Shown here piece after piece: positions 18,223 to 27,208 of a stretch of 64,000 bases of DNA (position 1 is the first letter of the stretch; every line of letters starts with the position of its first letter). The notes beneath the pieces are model-generated. The model saw only the letters and a list, made by a program, of their open reading frames with translations, was not told the DNA's origin and did no database searches. The stretch spans positions 806,001 to 870,000 of the forward strand of contig NZ_JAPEMC010000001.1 of the NCBI RefSeq assembly GCF_026343115.1. Reading direction: 5' to 3'. The DNA comes from Streptomyces sp. NBC_00102 (lineage in GTDB: Bacteria; Actinomycetota; Actinomycetes; Streptomycetales; Streptomycetaceae). Both the position numbers and the translations under genes were made by a program.

Positions 18223-19062
18223 ATGGCGAAGGCGGAGTTCGGGCAGGCGGTGCGCCGCTGGCGCGACCGGGTGCCGCCCGAGGCCGCGGGGCTGGTACCC
18301 GGTGGCCACCGGCGTGCGGCGGGGCTGCGGCGCGAGGAGCTGGCGATGCTCGCCGGAATCTCCGCCGACTACGTGACCCGCCTCGAACAGGGGCGGGCCA
18401 CCCATCCCTCCGGGCAGATCGTGGAGGCGCTCGCCGGGGCCCTGCGGCTGTCGGGGGCGGAGCGCGAGCACCTCTTCCGGCTGGCCGGCCTCGCGCCGCC
18501 CGGTCCCGGCACGGTACCCACCCGCATCTCGCCCAGCGTCCACCGGCTGCTCGACCGGCTGACCGGGACGGCGGTCGCGGTGTACGACGCCACCTGGACG
18601 CTGCTCCTGGCGAACCCGCCGTACGCGGCGCTGATGGGCGATCCGGCCGGGTGGCGCGGCCACGAGCGCAACGGGGTCTGGCGCAATCTGCTGGGTCCGG
18701 GCACGAGCCGGGTCCGCCAGACCCCGGAGGAACGACGCAGACTCGAAACGGTGCTGGTGGCGGACCTGCGCACCGCCGCCGCCCGCTACCCGGACGATCC
18801 CCGGCTGCGGAACCTCCTCGCGGAACTGCGGGCGGGCAGCGCCCGGTTCGCCGAGCTCTGGGACTCGGGGGCGGTCGGTACCCACGAGTCGGCCCGCAAG
18901 ACGATCGACCATCCGGACGTGGGGACCCTGACCCTCGACTGCGACGTGCTCACCGTCGCCGGGGACGACCTGCGCGTCATGGTCTACACGGCCGAGCCGC
19001 ACACCGAGGACGCCGAACGCCTGGCGCTCCTCACCCTCCTCGGCACCCCGGCGCTCGGCTGA
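18223..19062 (+). CDS. XRE-family regulator with MmyB-like ligand domain
   Basis: A 279-residue regulator. Residues 1-75 form an XRE helix-turn-helix (LRREELAMLAGISADYVTRLEQGRA). The rest matches the MmyB-like domain: SVHRLLDRLTGTAVAVYDATWTLLLANPPYAALMGD, NGVWRNLL, and a C-terminal DCDVLTVAGDDLRVMVYTAEP. MmyB-type domains resemble PAS folds and have been seen to bind fatty acids. It is one of many such Streptomyces regulators paired divergently with an SDR. Confidence 0.92.
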   Translation: MAKAEFGQAVRRWRDRVPPEAAGLVPGGHRRAAGLRREELAMLAGISADYVTRLEQGRATHPSGQIVEALAGALRLSGAEREHLFRLAGLAPPGPGTVPTRISPSVHRLLDRLTGTAVAVYDATWTLLLANPPYAALMGDPAGWRGHERNGVWRNLLGPGTSRVRQTPEERRRLETVLVADLRTAAARYPDDPRLRNLLAELRAGSARFAELWDSGAVGTHESARKTIDHPDVGTLTLDCDVLTVAGDDLRVMVYTAEPHTEDAERLALLTLLGTPALG

Positions 19063-19080
19063 CCCCCACGCCCAAACGCG

Positions 19081-19123
19081 CGGTCCCGGTGCGGAGGTGG
19101 GTCGCACCTCCGCACCAGGACCG
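19081..19123. terminator. Strong bidirectional terminator
   Basis: A 12-bp perfect stem (GGTGCGGAGGTG, loop GGTCG, CACCTCCGCACC) extended past one mismatch by CGGTCC/GGACCG, between two convergent genes. Confidence 0.75.
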
Positions 19124-19147
19124 CCTGCTTCCGGGCGATCGGACTCC

Positions 19148-21979
19148 CTACCGGTGCGTGGGGAACTCCACGACCTGCTGGTAGGTCGGCCGGTTCTGCC
19201 ACGGGATCGACTTCTGGGTGATCCCTCCCAGCGCGCGGTGGATAATCGCGTCGCTGCACCACTGGTTGCCCGCCGCGCAGCTGTCGTCACCCGGGTAGAC
19301 CGTGGTGGCGGGCTTGGCGGCGGCCGTCTTCAGGGTGGTGAGCAGGGCCTCGCGGCAGGTGGCGAGTACGCCGCCTCCGCAGTAGGTGCGGGCCAACGGC
19401 CCCTGGACGTTCTCGCCGAGGACCTGGCGCAGGTCCTTGTCGGCGAAGGCCCACCAGCCGTACTGGAACGCGGAGCCGCTGTGCGCGCCGCTGGGTCCGT
19501 GGCTGGCGGCCGGGGACTCGTCCACGGCGAGGCTGGCGGCCAGCGCGTCGTAGAGCGTGCTCCCCAGGCCGGGCCGGAACTCCGCGTCCATCAGCGCGGG
19601 CCACCAGGCGTCCATGATCCGGACGGCGTCCGCGTTGGCGTACGTCCCCGAGCCCGCGGCGGTCTCCTTGCGCTGCGAGCCCGCCGCCCGCCAGGTCTCC
19701 AGCTGCTTGACGACCGCGTCGAGGGCGGTGTCGGTGACGGGCTGGGAGCGGATGATCTTCAGCAGTTCGGGCAGCAGCTGCTCGCCCCGCAGGTCGGTGA
19801 CGGCGGCCGACTCCATGGCCTTGGTGAGGGAGGCGCGGGTGACGCCGCCCTGGGCGACCAGCGCGGAGACCCGGTCGTCCAGCAGGTCGGCCCGGTGCAC
19901 GGCGCCGAACCCGAAGCCGGCGGAGGCGTACCCCTTGGCCTGCCGGTTGTTCCAGGAGATGTAGTAGTCCTGGCCGCTGGAGTGCGGGTGCGAGGCGAAG
20001 GAGGTGTACGTCGCGGTGTTCGCCGCCGGGTCGAAGCCCTGCCACTCGTAAGCCCGGTCCGCCGCGATGGGCAGCGCCGGATCCACGCCGGCGGCGCGCT
20101 CCGGGTTCATGCCGCTGTTGTAGTAGGCGGTGGTGCGGGAATCGGCGTAGAACCAGTTGAAGGCGTAGTCGATGTTGCTCGCCGCCTGCTGGAAGGAGGC
20201 GGCGTCGGTCACGTAGGCGGGGTCGTTGAGCATCTGGAAGCCGATGATGGAGTCGGCCTCGTGACGGTAGGTGGTGCGCAGCGAGGTGTACGCGACGGGC
20301 TTGCCGCCCACCGTGGCGCGGTGGGTGACGATGCCGTAATTGGTGCGCCAGACCTGCATCCGGTAGGAGCCCGCGGCGGTCGAGTCGGCGGTGCTGGGCT
20401 TCCAGGAGTTGACGCGCTCCATCTTCTCCATGGGCGTGCAGGTGCCCCGGTAGAGGTAGGAGGAGGAGCTCTTCGTCGGGGTGGCGCCGCTCGGTTCGCA
20501 GAGCTGGACGGCGTAGGTGTCGGTGATGTCCTGGGCGGCGGAGGTGGCGCTCCAGGCGTAGTCGTCGCCGCGGCCCATCTGGACGTACATGCCGACGCCG
20601 GCGAAGGAGACACCGCGGGCGCTGATGCCGGGGCCCTGGATCTCCTGGAGCATCATCAGCTGCGGGGCGAAGTAGCCGGTCTGGGGGCCGAAGACGGCGA
20701 CCGGGTTTCCGCTCGCGGTGCGGGAGCCGGAGACCAGCAGGGCGTTGGACATGCCGCGCTTCTGGGCGTCGGTGCCGGAGCCGGGCAGGGTGCCCTCGGG
20801 GATGACGCCGTTGTCGAAGACGCCCTGGAGCGGCTTGAGGGCGGCCGGGGCCGCGACCGGGGCCTTGAGGTTGGTGCCCGCGGAGCCGGTGCGGTCGTAG
20901 ATCAGCGGCTCCGCGGTGACGGAGCCCTTGTCGGGGAGTGCGGTGCCGCGCGCGGTGGCGGGCTTCTGGGCGTAGGGGAAGGAGGTCCCGTCGTGCACGG
21001 TGAGGACGGCCTCGGGGTCCTCGCGCTGGCGGAACGACTCCCAGACCTGGGTGCCTTCGGCGACGCCGTACTTCTCCTGGGCGGCGAGCAGCGAGATCGC
21101 GGCCTGCACCTCGCCGCCGCCTCCCCCGCCGAACTGGCCGCCGACGACGGTGGCGATGGCGATCAGGTCGGTGAGCTTGAAGGGCACGATCTCGCCGACG
21201 TTGGTGATCGAGTCGATCTTGCCGGTGAGGACGTACTCACCGGGGAAGTTGCGGCTCGACTTCGCCTTGTCCTTGTAGGCGTTGATGCCGTCGATGTAGG
21301 CCTGCGCGTCCGACATGGCCAGCTCGCCGCGGGTGCCCTCGGTGGTCCTGATCCGCTCGACCTGCGCTTCGAGGTCGGCCTCGGTGTACGGGGCCTGCGG
21401 CCAGAACTGCTGTTCCAGGCCCTGGTTGGCCAGCGCTCCGCCGGCGAAGGAGGTGAGTTCGCCGCGGCCGATGTGGCGGAAGAGATCCATCAGCCAGAGC
21501 CGGTCCTGGCCGGCCGCGTAACCGGCGCCGAACTCGGTGCCGTAGCGGGTGGTGCCGACGATGTGCGGGACGCCGGTCTTCTTGTCCCGGGTGATCGTGA
21601 CGTCGCTGCGGGGCTGGACGGTGGACTCGACCTGACCGGAGGGGACGCCGAAGGAGGCGTCGTCGAAGAAGTCGGTCAGCTTGGCGTCGGTGAGGGTGCT
21701 CTGGCCGGAGATCAGCGAGGTGTAGCGGTCGAGCTGGTCGTCGCTGTGGGAGGGGTGGGTGCCGAAGAGCTTGTTGCCGAGGATGTCGGCGAGGGTGGCG
21801 TTGCCGTTCTCGCCGGGCGGCAGGATGTCCGCGCACTGCCCGGCGCAGTGGTCGGTGACCGCGGTGACCGCGGCCGGGGCGGCGCCTGCCGGGATTGATC
21901 CCGCCAGCATGGAGGTTCCGAGTGCGAGGACGGCCGCGAAGGTCGCGGCGAGCTTGCCGGTACGTGTACGTGGGGGCAT
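19148..21979 (-). CDS. Secreted penicillin acylase family protein (Ntn hydrolase)
   Basis: A 943-residue precursor with a cleavable signal peptide (hydrophobic residues 10-30, AGAAPA). The alpha-chain signature GVPHIVGTTRYGTEFGAGYAAGQDRLW is typical of penicillin/acyl-homoserine-lactone acylases; residues 136-162. Ser411 in RGMSNALLVSG is the predicted autocatalytic cleavage site and N-terminal nucleophile of the beta chain. Family members hydrolyse amide bonds of penicillins, cephalosporins, acyl-homoserine lactones or capsaicin-like amides, so the substrate is open. A GAGGAG precedes the ATG. A perfect TTACCG-A-CGGTAA palindrome lies 34 bp upstream. Confidence 0.93.
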   Translation of the reverse strand: MPPRTRTGKLAATFAAVLALGTSMLAGSIPAGAAPAAVTAVTDHCAGQCADILPPGENGNATLADILGNKLFGTHPSHSDDQLDRYTSLISGQSTLTDAKLTDFFDDASFGVPSGQVESTVQPRSDVTITRDKKTGVPHIVGTTRYGTEFGAGYAAGQDRLWLMDLFRHIGRGELTSFAGGALANQGLEQQFWPQAPYTEADLEAQVERIRTTEGTRGELAMSDAQAYIDGINAYKDKAKSSRNFPGEYVLTGKIDSITNVGEIVPFKLTDLIAIATVVGGQFGGGGGGEVQAAISLLAAQEKYGVAEGTQVWESFRQREDPEAVLTVHDGTSFPYAQKPATARGTALPDKGSVTAEPLIYDRTGSAGTNLKAPVAAPAALKPLQGVFDNGVIPEGTLPGSGTDAQKRGMSNALLVSGSRTASGNPVAVFGPQTGYFAPQLMMLQEIQGPGISARGVSFAGVGMYVQMGRGDDYAWSATSAAQDITDTYAVQLCEPSGATPTKSSSSYLYRGTCTPMEKMERVNSWKPSTADSTAAGSYRMQVWRTNYGIVTHRATVGGKPVAYTSLRTTYRHEADSIIGFQMLNDPAYVTDAASFQQAASNIDYAFNWFYADSRTTAYYNSGMNPERAAGVDPALPIAADRAYEWQGFDPAANTATYTSFASHPHSSGQDYYISWNNRQAKGYASAGFGFGAVHRADLLDDRVSALVAQGGVTRASLTKAMESAAVTDLRGEQLLPELLKIIRSQPVTDTALDAVVKQLETWRAAGSQRKETAAGSGTYANADAVRIMDAWWPALMDAEFRPGLGSTLYDALAASLAVDESPAASHGPSGAHSGSAFQYGWWAFADKDLRQVLGENVQGPLARTYCGGGVLATCREALLTTLKTAAAKPATTVYPGDDSCAAGNQWCSDAIIHRALGGITQKSIPWQNRPTYQQVVEFPTHR

Positions 21980-22012
21980 GCGTACTCCTCAGGGAGGCCG
22001 ATGCGCCGGAGA

Positions 22013-22025
22013 TTACCGACGGTAA
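22013..22025. promoter_or_regulatory. Palindrome TTACCGACGGTAA upstream of the acylase gene
   Basis: A perfect 13-bp palindrome with a single central base, 34 bp before the acylase start. Related TTAC-N6-GTAR sites precede the secreted lipase at 56257 and 56285, so one regulator may govern both extracytoplasmic hydrolases. Confidence 0.55.
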
Positions 22026-22229
22026 GTCGGGTCCGTAAGATGAGCATCAGTCACCTTTGCCGAATCGTCACACGACCCCCGGGCCCGGGTCGGCGGCCGT
22101 CGGCGGCCGTGCGCCACCCCGTGCGCCCCCGCCCGATCCGTGGCCGGAAATCATCTTTCGGGGGAGCCAGAACGGGCAGGCGTACGTCCACTCCCCGACA
22201 AGACACCGAACGACGGAGGTGGCGGTGGT

Positions 22230-22841
22230 ATGGCCGGTTTCCGGAGTCTCGCGAGACAGGTCCGCGATCCCCGGGCCGATCTGGCCCTGCGGCGGTACTC
22301 GCTGCGCAAATGCCTGGAGCGCTTCGCCCCCTACGGGCACCGGGCGACCTGGGACCATCTGTGTGCCCGGCACGGGTTCGGCCCGGAGGACCGGGCGCCC
22401 GACCCGGCCCGGCTGACGGGCGCACTGACCGAACTGGAGGCCGCCCGGGCCCTCTGGCTGGCGTACGAGGCGGGGTTCGCCGAACGGCGGCGCCGCGAGA
22501 AGCGCGAGGGGCTGCGCCGGCCGGGCGGCTTCGATGCCTGGCACCGGCGGATCTGGGGAGGCAACGGCGTGGCCCGCTGCGCCGACCCCGGTACGCATCC
22601 GAGCGCCCCGCTCCCCGAGGTACTGCTCCGGCTGATCACCGCGCTCGGCGCCGAGCCGGGAACAGCCTGCCCGGTCTGCGCGGAGACCCGGATCGTCTGG
22701 CGCAAGGACCCGCACCGCGAGCCCCGGTCAGGGCCGGTGTGCACGGGCTGCGGCATCCTCGTACCGGTGTCGGCGCTGACCCCGGGGACGCTGGCGCGGG
22801 CGCACCGGATAGGGCATCAGCAGCTGACCTCGGCGGCCTGA
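22230..22841 (+). CDS. Hypothetical protein with C-terminal zinc ribbon
   Basis: A 203-residue soluble, arginine-rich protein with a GGAGGTGG site upstream of the ATG. The N-terminal two thirds are helical and charged (RQVRDPRADLALRRYSLRKC, ARALWLAYEAGFAERRRREKRE). The C-terminus holds CPVCAETR and, about 25 residues later, CTGCGIL, a CxxC-CxxC zinc ribbon. I do not recognise the family. It diverges from the acylase gene, with 250 bp between them. Confidence 0.75.
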   Translation: MAGFRSLARQVRDPRADLALRRYSLRKCLERFAPYGHRATWDHLCARHGFGPEDRAPDPARLTGALTELEAARALWLAYEAGFAERRRREKREGLRRPGGFDAWHRRIWGGNGVARCADPGTHPSAPLPEVLLRLITALGAEPGTACPVCAETRIVWRKDPHREPRSGPVCTGCGILVPVSALTPGTLARAHRIGHQQLTSAA

Positions 22842-22949
22842 GGGCAGAGGGACGAGGGCCGGCGGCCGGAGCACGAAGAGCCGGATACGGGCGGCCGGGG
22901 GCCGGACGAGCGGCCCCCGAGCGCCGGTTGTCTCCCGCCCCCGGGGGCG

Positions 22950-23429
22950 TCAGTCGCGCGGTTCCCGGCCGGCCGGGCGTTCCGGCATCAGCCGGGAACC
23001 GGCCATTCGCTCGCCGGAGATGTCGTCCGGGTTGGAGAGGACACAGGTCTCCAGCGAGAGGCAGCCGCAGGCGATGCAGTCCGTCAGATGGTCGCGCAGC
23101 CGGCCGAGCTGCTTGATGCGTTCGTCCAGCTCGGTGCGCCAGGCCCCCGACAGCCGGGCCCAGTCCTCCCGGGTGGGCGTGCGCTCCTCCGGCAGTTCGG
23201 CGAGCGCCTCACGGACGGTGGCCAGCGGGATGCCGACCCGCTGGGCCGCGCGCACGAAGGCGACCCGCCGCAGCGTGTCCCTGTCGTAACGGCGCTGGTT
23301 GCCGCTGGTGCGGCGACTGGTGATCAGCCCCTTGGACTCGTAGAAGTGCAGGGCGGAGACGGCCGCGCCGCTGCGCGCGGCGAGTTGGCCGACGGTGAGT
23401 TCGTGGAGCGACTGGGGAATCTGGGGCAC
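22950..23429 (-). CDS. soxR: Redox-sensitive regulator SoxR (MerR family)
   Basis: A 159-residue MerR-type regulator starting with GTG ([21 protein letters not shown]). The HTH and the wing ([22 protein letters not shown]) are followed by a dimerisation helix and the [2Fe-2S] cysteine set C118-x2-C121-x-C123-x5-C129 in [12 protein letters not shown]. In Streptomyces SoxR is oxidised by redox-active antibiotics such as actinorhodin and induces a small set of efflux and oxidoreductase genes. No SoxR target is recognisable next to it; the divergent neighbour is a MaoC-type hydratase. Confidence 0.95.
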   Translation of the reverse strand: MPQIPQSLHELTVGQLAARSGAAVSALHFYESKGLITSRRTSGNQRRYDRDTLRRVAFVRAAQRVGIPLATVREALAELPEERTPTREDWARLSGAWRTELDERIKQLGRLRDHLTDCIACGCLSLETCVLSNPDDISGERMAGSRLMPERPAGREPRD

Positions 23430-23494
23430 GCCCCGAAATCTACGGGAGCGGGAGCGCGGCCACTTCGTTGACAGGAGCCGACGGCCACTCCATG

Positions 23495-23510
23495 CTGAGC
23501 AAGCGCTTAG
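23495..23510. promoter_or_regulatory. Operator CTGAGCAAGCGCTTAG, copy 1 (upstream of MaoC)
   Basis: A 16-bp imperfect palindrome identical to the one at 24795-24810 upstream of the TetR gene. It lies 36 bp before the MaoC start. The shared core AGCAAGCGCTT fits part of the AnCAAGnnCTTGnT consensus I recall for KstR2-type TetR repressors of acyl/steroid catabolism. Confidence 0.7.
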
Positions 23511-23546
23511 ACATCGAGCAGTGAGCCGGAAGGCAGGACCAGGACC

Positions 23547-24008
23547 ATGGCAGAGCCGAAGATCTTCACCTCCGCACAGGAGCTGCGCGACGGTGTGGGC
23601 GAGCAGCTGGGGCACAGCGACTGGCTGGAGATCGACCAGAAGCGGATCGACCAGTTCGCCGAGGCGACCGGCGACCACCAGTGGATCCACGTCGACCCCG
23701 AGCGCGCGGCGACCGGCCCGTTCGGCACGACGATCGCCCACGGGTACCTGACGCTCTCCCTGCTGCCCGCGCTCGTCCCGCAGGTCATGTCGGTCGAGGG
23801 CGCGAAGATGGGCATCAACTACGGCACCAACAAGGTCCGCTTCCCCTCCACGGTCCCGGTCGGCTCGCGGCTGCGCGCCACCGCCGTGCTGAAGTCCGTC
23901 GAGGAGGCGGGCGGCGGGGTGCAGATCACGGCGGTCGTCACCGTGGAACGCGAGGGCGGCGAGAAGCCGGCCTGCGTGGCCGAATCGGTGTCCCGCTACT
24001 ACTTCTGA
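23547..24008 (+). CDS. MaoC family dehydratase (hotdog fold)
   Basis: A 153-residue single-hotdog enoyl-CoA hydratase-like protein. The catalytic Asp/His pair sits in [13 protein letters not shown], followed by the [16 protein letters not shown] segment that forms the active-site overhang. Such proteins hydrate 2-enoyl-CoA, for example in beta-oxidation. It shares an exact operator with the TetR gene downstream and is convergent with it, so the TetR protein probably controls this gene. Confidence 0.93.
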   Translation: MAEPKIFTSAQELRDGVGEQLGHSDWLEIDQKRIDQFAEATGDHQWIHVDPERAATGPFGTTIAHGYLTLSLLPALVPQVMSVEGAKMGINYGTNKVRFPSTVPVGSRLRATAVLKSVEEAGGGVQITAVVTVEREGGEKPACVAESVSRYYF

Positions 24009-24054
24009 ACCGACGCCCTCGGTAAGGGACTTACGACCGGCGGACCAAGCGGCA

Positions 24055-24092
24055 AGCCCGCCGCACCCCGAGGACGCGGGGTGCGGCGGGCT
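24055..24092. terminator. Bidirectional terminator between MaoC and TetR
   Basis: A perfect 16-bp stem (starting AGCCCGCCGCACCCCG) with a 6-nt loop AGGACG. It is one of the strongest hairpins in the window, placed between convergent genes. Confidence 0.85.
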
Positions 24093-24123
24093 ACGTACCG
24101 TTCGAACACGCGCGGCCGGGGCG

Positions 24124-24747
24124 CTACTTCGGGGCGCCGACCATGCGCAGCACCAGGTCCACGTAGAGCGCGCCGACCTCCTCGGGGGTGCGGCTGCCCT
24201 GCGCGTTGAACCAGCGCGAGACGTCGATGCAGAGGGAGAGCACGGCGAGCGCGGTGCCGGGCACGTCGGGGACGTCGAACTCCCCGGTGTCCACACCGTC
24301 CTTGATGATCCGCCGCATCACCGCGTCGGTGCGCCGCCGCAGTTCGATGATCTCGGCGCGGTGTTCGTCGCTCAGCGCGTCGAGTTCGTACTGCACCACC
24401 CGGGCCGTGGCGAAGCGCTCGGCGTGCCAGTGGACGAAGGCCCGTACGGCCAGGGCGAGCCGGTCCGGGGCCGTGCCCTCGCCGTCCGCCGCCGCTTCCA
24501 GCAGGGAGAGCGCGCGGTCGTGGCCGATCCGACTGATCCGGTGGAGCAGCTCTTCCTTCGTCTTGTAGTGGATGTAGAGGGCCGCCGGGCTCATGCCGGC
24601 CCGGCCCGCGATGTCACGGGTGGTCGTCGCGTGGTAGCCGCGCTCGGCGAAGGCCTCGACCGCCGCCACGAGGAGCCGCCGGGCGGCTTCGGGGGTCACT
24701 TCGCCCCACGGCGTCTCCTGGCCGTCGGTCTCCTCCGCCGTACCCAT
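24124..24747 (-). CDS. TetR-family regulator
   Basis: A 207-residue TetR protein: HTH in [41 protein letters not shown], then helical ligand domain ending [15 protein letters not shown] starts at 24771 or 24753 would add up to eight residues; the ATG at 24747 has GGAGAGG about 11 bp upstream. The probable operator (24795-24810) lies 48 bp before it and recurs in front of MaoC. The C-terminal [23 protein letters not shown] pattern resembles KstR2-like repressors that respond to CoA thioesters (an inference). Confidence 0.88.
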   Translation of the reverse strand: MGTAEETDGQETPWGEVTPEAARRLLVAAVEAFAERGYHATTTRDIAGRAGMSPAALYIHYKTKEELLHRISRIGHDRALSLLEAAADGEGTAPDRLALAVRAFVHWHAERFATARVVQYELDALSDEHRAEIIELRRRTDAVMRRIIKDGVDTGEFDVPDVPGTALAVLSLCIDVSRWFNAQGSRTPEEVGALYVDLVLRMVGAPK

Positions 24748-24794
24748 CGTCACGCGCCCCTCTCCGTCCACCGGACGAACACCATACCCCGACC

Positions 24795-24810
24795 CTGAGC
24801 AAGCGCTTAG
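24795..24810. promoter_or_regulatory. Operator CTGAGCAAGCGCTTAG, copy 2 (TetR autoregulation)
   Basis: Identical in all 16 bases to the site at 23495-23510. It supports autoregulation and a two-promoter local regulon. Confidence 0.7.
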
Positions 24811-24951
24811 GATCTCGCCCGCAGGATAGCGCCGCCCGTCCGAAAGGGGGAGGTGGGAAGCGGTGAAACGGTTGTGCCCCCGAGATCACCCGGGTACCGG
24901 GGACGTCGGGGGCGGCGAGTGGGAGCGGGGCGGGCGGGCCCGCGCCGGGGC

Positions 24952-25242
24952 TCAGAGCTTCTGGAAGGGGTCGTGCTCGGCGAGGATCTTCTCCAGCCGC
25001 GCCTGGTCGACGCGGCTGACGATCCGGCCCTCCTCCTGGCGGTCGCGGATGACCTTGGCGAGGGTGAAGCACGAGGTGACGAGGTAGAGGACGCCGATGG
25101 CGAGGAATCCCCGCACCCAGGCGTCCGCGTCGAGGAAGAAGATCCCGAGGGCCACCGCGCTCATCGCCACTCCGAAGGATGCGACGGCCTGACCGTAGAA
25201 GGCGGCGGTGCTCTGCTGCTTGACCGATGTCGTGTCGCTCAT
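24952..25242 (-). CDS. YiaA/YiaB family inner membrane protein
   Basis: A 96-residue protein with two membrane helices (VASFGVAMSAVALGIFFL and FLAIGVLYLVTSCFTLAKVI) and a charged C-terminal tail RDRQEEGRIVSR. The GQAVASFG and LYLVTSCFTLAKVIRDRQE strings are characteristic of the YiaAB domain. Function is unknown; E. coli members are linked to stress. The ATG used here follows the unlikely Arg-rich extension. It sits between the TetR gene and an acyl-CoA dehydrogenase on the same strand. Confidence 0.88.
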   Translation of the reverse strand: MSDTTSVKQQSTAAFYGQAVASFGVAMSAVALGIFFLDADAWVRGFLAIGVLYLVTSCFTLAKVIRDRQEEGRIVSRVDQARLEKILAEHDPFQKL

Positions 25243-25341
25243 GCCCCGAAGCTTCCGCCGCCCGTCGGGCCGTCGCATCCGTGCCGGTACTCACTCCCGT
25301 ACTCAGGGGGCGCGGCGGCGCGGCAGCCGGGGGCGCGCGGG

Positions 25342-26493
25342 TCAGAAGGCGGAGACGCCGGTCAGCGCGCGGCCGATGATCAGCTTCTGGATCTGGCTGG
25401 TGCCCTCGTAGAGCGTCATCACGCGGGCGTCGCGGACCAGCTTGCCCACCGGGTACTCGTCGATGTAGCCGTAGCCGCCGAACACCTGGAGGGCGTTGTT
25501 GGCGCAGCGTACCGCCGCTTCCGAGGCGAAGAGCTTGGCCTGGGAGGCGGCGGTGGCGAAGGGTTCGCCCCGGTCGACCAGGTCGGCGACCCGCCAGGTC
25601 AGGAGGCGTGCGGCGTCCACGTCCACGGCGATGTCACTGATGAGTTCCTGGACCAGTTGGTAGCCGGCGATGGGCTTGCCGAACTGCTGCCGTTCGCCCG
25701 CGTAGCCGACCGCCGCGTCCAGGGCCGCCTGCGCGATCCCGACGCAGCCCGCGGCCACCGACATGCGGCCCTTGGCCAGCGCGGACATCGCGATCGAGAA
25801 CCCCTTGCCCTCGGGGCCCATCAGCGCGGACGCGGGGACCCGGACGCCGTCGAGGACCAGTTCGGCGGTGGCCTGGCCGCGCAGACCGAGCTTGCCGTGG
25901 ACGGTGTTCCGGGTGAGGCCGGGGGTGTCGGTGGGCACGAGGAAGGCGGAGACGCCCTTGTGGCCCGGGGTGTCGTTGGTACGGGCGAAGAGCAGCACCA
26001 CGTCGGCCCAGGTGCCGTTGGTGATGAACATCTTGCTGCCGTCGATGACGTACTCGTCCCCGTCGCGCACGGCCTTCGTGGCGAGGTTCCCCGCGTCCGA
26101 GCCGGTGCCGGGCTCGGTGAGCCCGAAGCAGCCGATCAGCTCTCCGGCGGTGAGCCCGGGGAGCCAGCGGCGCTTCTGCTCCTCACCGCCCCAGGCGGCG
26201 ATGGTCTTGGCGACCAGCCCGAGGGAGACCGAGACGATGCCGCGCACCGAGGAGTCGCCGCGCCCCAGCTCCTCGGTGACCAGGCAGTACGCGAGGTGGT
26301 CGCCACCCGAGCCGCCGTACTCCTCGGGCACGGTGAGGCCGAGGAATCCCAGAGCGCCCAGCTTCTTCACGATCGACTTGTCGACGCTCTCGGCACGGTC
26401 CCAGGCGGCGACGTGCGGGGTGACCTCCCGGGCCACGAAGTCCCTGGCCAGCCGGCGGACCGCTTCCTGCTCCTCGCTGAGCTCCAGGTTCAT
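25342..26493 (-). CDS. Acyl-CoA dehydrogenase
   Basis: A 383-residue flavoprotein with full acyl-CoA dehydrogenase architecture: GFLGLTVPEEYGGSG, the FAD/substrate motif CFGLTEPGTGSDAGN, KMFITNGTWAD, RQQFGKPI, QVFGGYGYIDEYPV and the catalytic glutamate in LYEGTSQIQKLIIGR. The ATG has GGAGGAGAG upstream. The closest functional group would be butyryl/isobutyryl-CoA type dehydrogenases. Its promoter has an AAACTAGC-type palindrome (26554-26572) that recurs before the aldehyde/alcohol dehydrogenase operon at 34571. Confidence 0.95.
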   Translation of the reverse strand: MNLELSEEQEAVRRLARDFVAREVTPHVAAWDRAESVDKSIVKKLGALGFLGLTVPEEYGGSGGDHLAYCLVTEELGRGDSSVRGIVSVSLGLVAKTIAAWGGEEQKRRWLPGLTAGELIGCFGLTEPGTGSDAGNLATKAVRDGDEYVIDGSKMFITNGTWADVVLLFARTNDTPGHKGVSAFLVPTDTPGLTRNTVHGKLGLRGQATAELVLDGVRVPASALMGPEGKGFSIAMSALAKGRMSVAAGCVGIAQAALDAAVGYAGERQQFGKPIAGYQLVQELISDIAVDVDAARLLTWRVADLVDRGEPFATAASQAKLFASEAAVRCANNALQVFGGYGYIDEYPVGKLVRDARVMTLYEGTSQIQKLIIGRALTGVSAF

Positions 26494-26553
26494 CGCGCTT
26501 CTCTCCTCCGCGTCGGGCACCGCTCCCGCCGGATCACCGATCCACCGGCACTT

Positions 26554-26572
26554 TAATTAGCACTGCTAGTTT
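26554..26572. promoter_or_regulatory. Palindromic operator upstream of acyl-CoA dehydrogenase
   Basis: Read on the gene's strand: AAACTAGCAGTGCTAATTA, a 19-bp palindrome-like element in an AT-rich patch 61 bp before the start. It agrees with AAACTAGCGCTGTTAGTTT at 34571-34589 in 14 of 19 positions, including AAACTAGC. Confidence 0.65.
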
Positions 26573-26706
26573 CCTGTCGCAGCCCACTATGTGCCGCACG
26601 GCCGGAAGGCGCAAGCCCCTCCGGCCGTGACGTGACCGCCGCTCTTTCCGGCCAACCGCGGAGAGAGGCACGGGCCCGGTCCCGCGCGCTGCTAGATTCC
26701 CAGCCT

Positions 26707-26766
26707 CCGGTCACGCGCTGCCGGCTTCCCGGCTCCCGGTCACGCGCTGCCGGCTTCCCACCTCCC
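26707..26766. repeat. Tandem 30-bp repeat, two copies plus a degenerate third
   Basis: Units 26707-26736 and 26737-26766 share their first 24 bases (starting CCGGTCACGCGCTGCC); a decayed start follows. It lies in the 320-bp gap between the acyl-CoA dehydrogenase and a small membrane protein gene, which otherwise holds only promoter elements. Confidence 0.8.
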
Positions 26767-26813
26767 GGCCACGGGCGCGGCAGGAAGCCGCGAACGATCC
26801 CGCCGACGAGCGG

Positions 26814-27161
26814 GTGGACACGACGAGGGGAGCCGGATTGGCCGCCGAACACCGCGAAGGCCCGGACGCCCCGGGGGACGAGGGCTGTCCGCTCGGGGTG
26901 ATGTCCGTCCCGCTGGTGATCCTGTATCTGATCGCGGGCTTCTTCCTGTACACGGCCCTGTCGATCCGCCCCTCGGGCGGCTGGGACGACCAGGCCCGGG
27001 CGGGCATCGTCCTGTCCTGCGTCCTCACGCTCCTGGCGGGCGGGGCGGCGGCCGGGATCGTGGCGCTGCGGCCGGTGCGCAGGGCGATGGGCTGGTGGTG
27101 GGCCGCCCCCGCGCTGCCGTTGGCCGTCGCCGCCGCGATCCGCTGGGCCACCACGGAGTAG
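26814..27161 (+). CDS. Small two- to three-helix membrane protein, hypothetical
   Basis: Up to 115 residues with hydrophobic segments VPLVILYLIAGFFLYTALSI, GIVLSCVLTLLAGGAAAGIVAL and WWWAAPALPLAVAAAI. The GTG start is uncertain: a TTG at 26838 follows a GAGGGG, and a GTG-ATG pair lies just before the first helix. The family is not recognised. The last helix ends in RWATTE*. It is 47 bp ahead of a TetR gene on the same strand. Confidence 0.6.
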   Translation: MDTTRGAGLAAEHREGPDAPGDEGCPLGVMSVPLVILYLIAGFFLYTALSIRPSGGWDDQARAGIVLSCVLTLLAGGAAAGIVALRPVRRAMGWWWAAPALPLAVAAAIRWATTE

Positions 27162-27208
27162 GCCGATCACCTGCGGCTTCCCGGCGGCCAGGCCCTACTA
27201 TGTGCCGC

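Noticed and set aside
19097..21898. A 933-codon plus-strand frame antisense to the penicillin acylase gene
   Set aside because: Low-complexity Gly/Val/Arg composition and full overlap with a gene that has clear family motifs.
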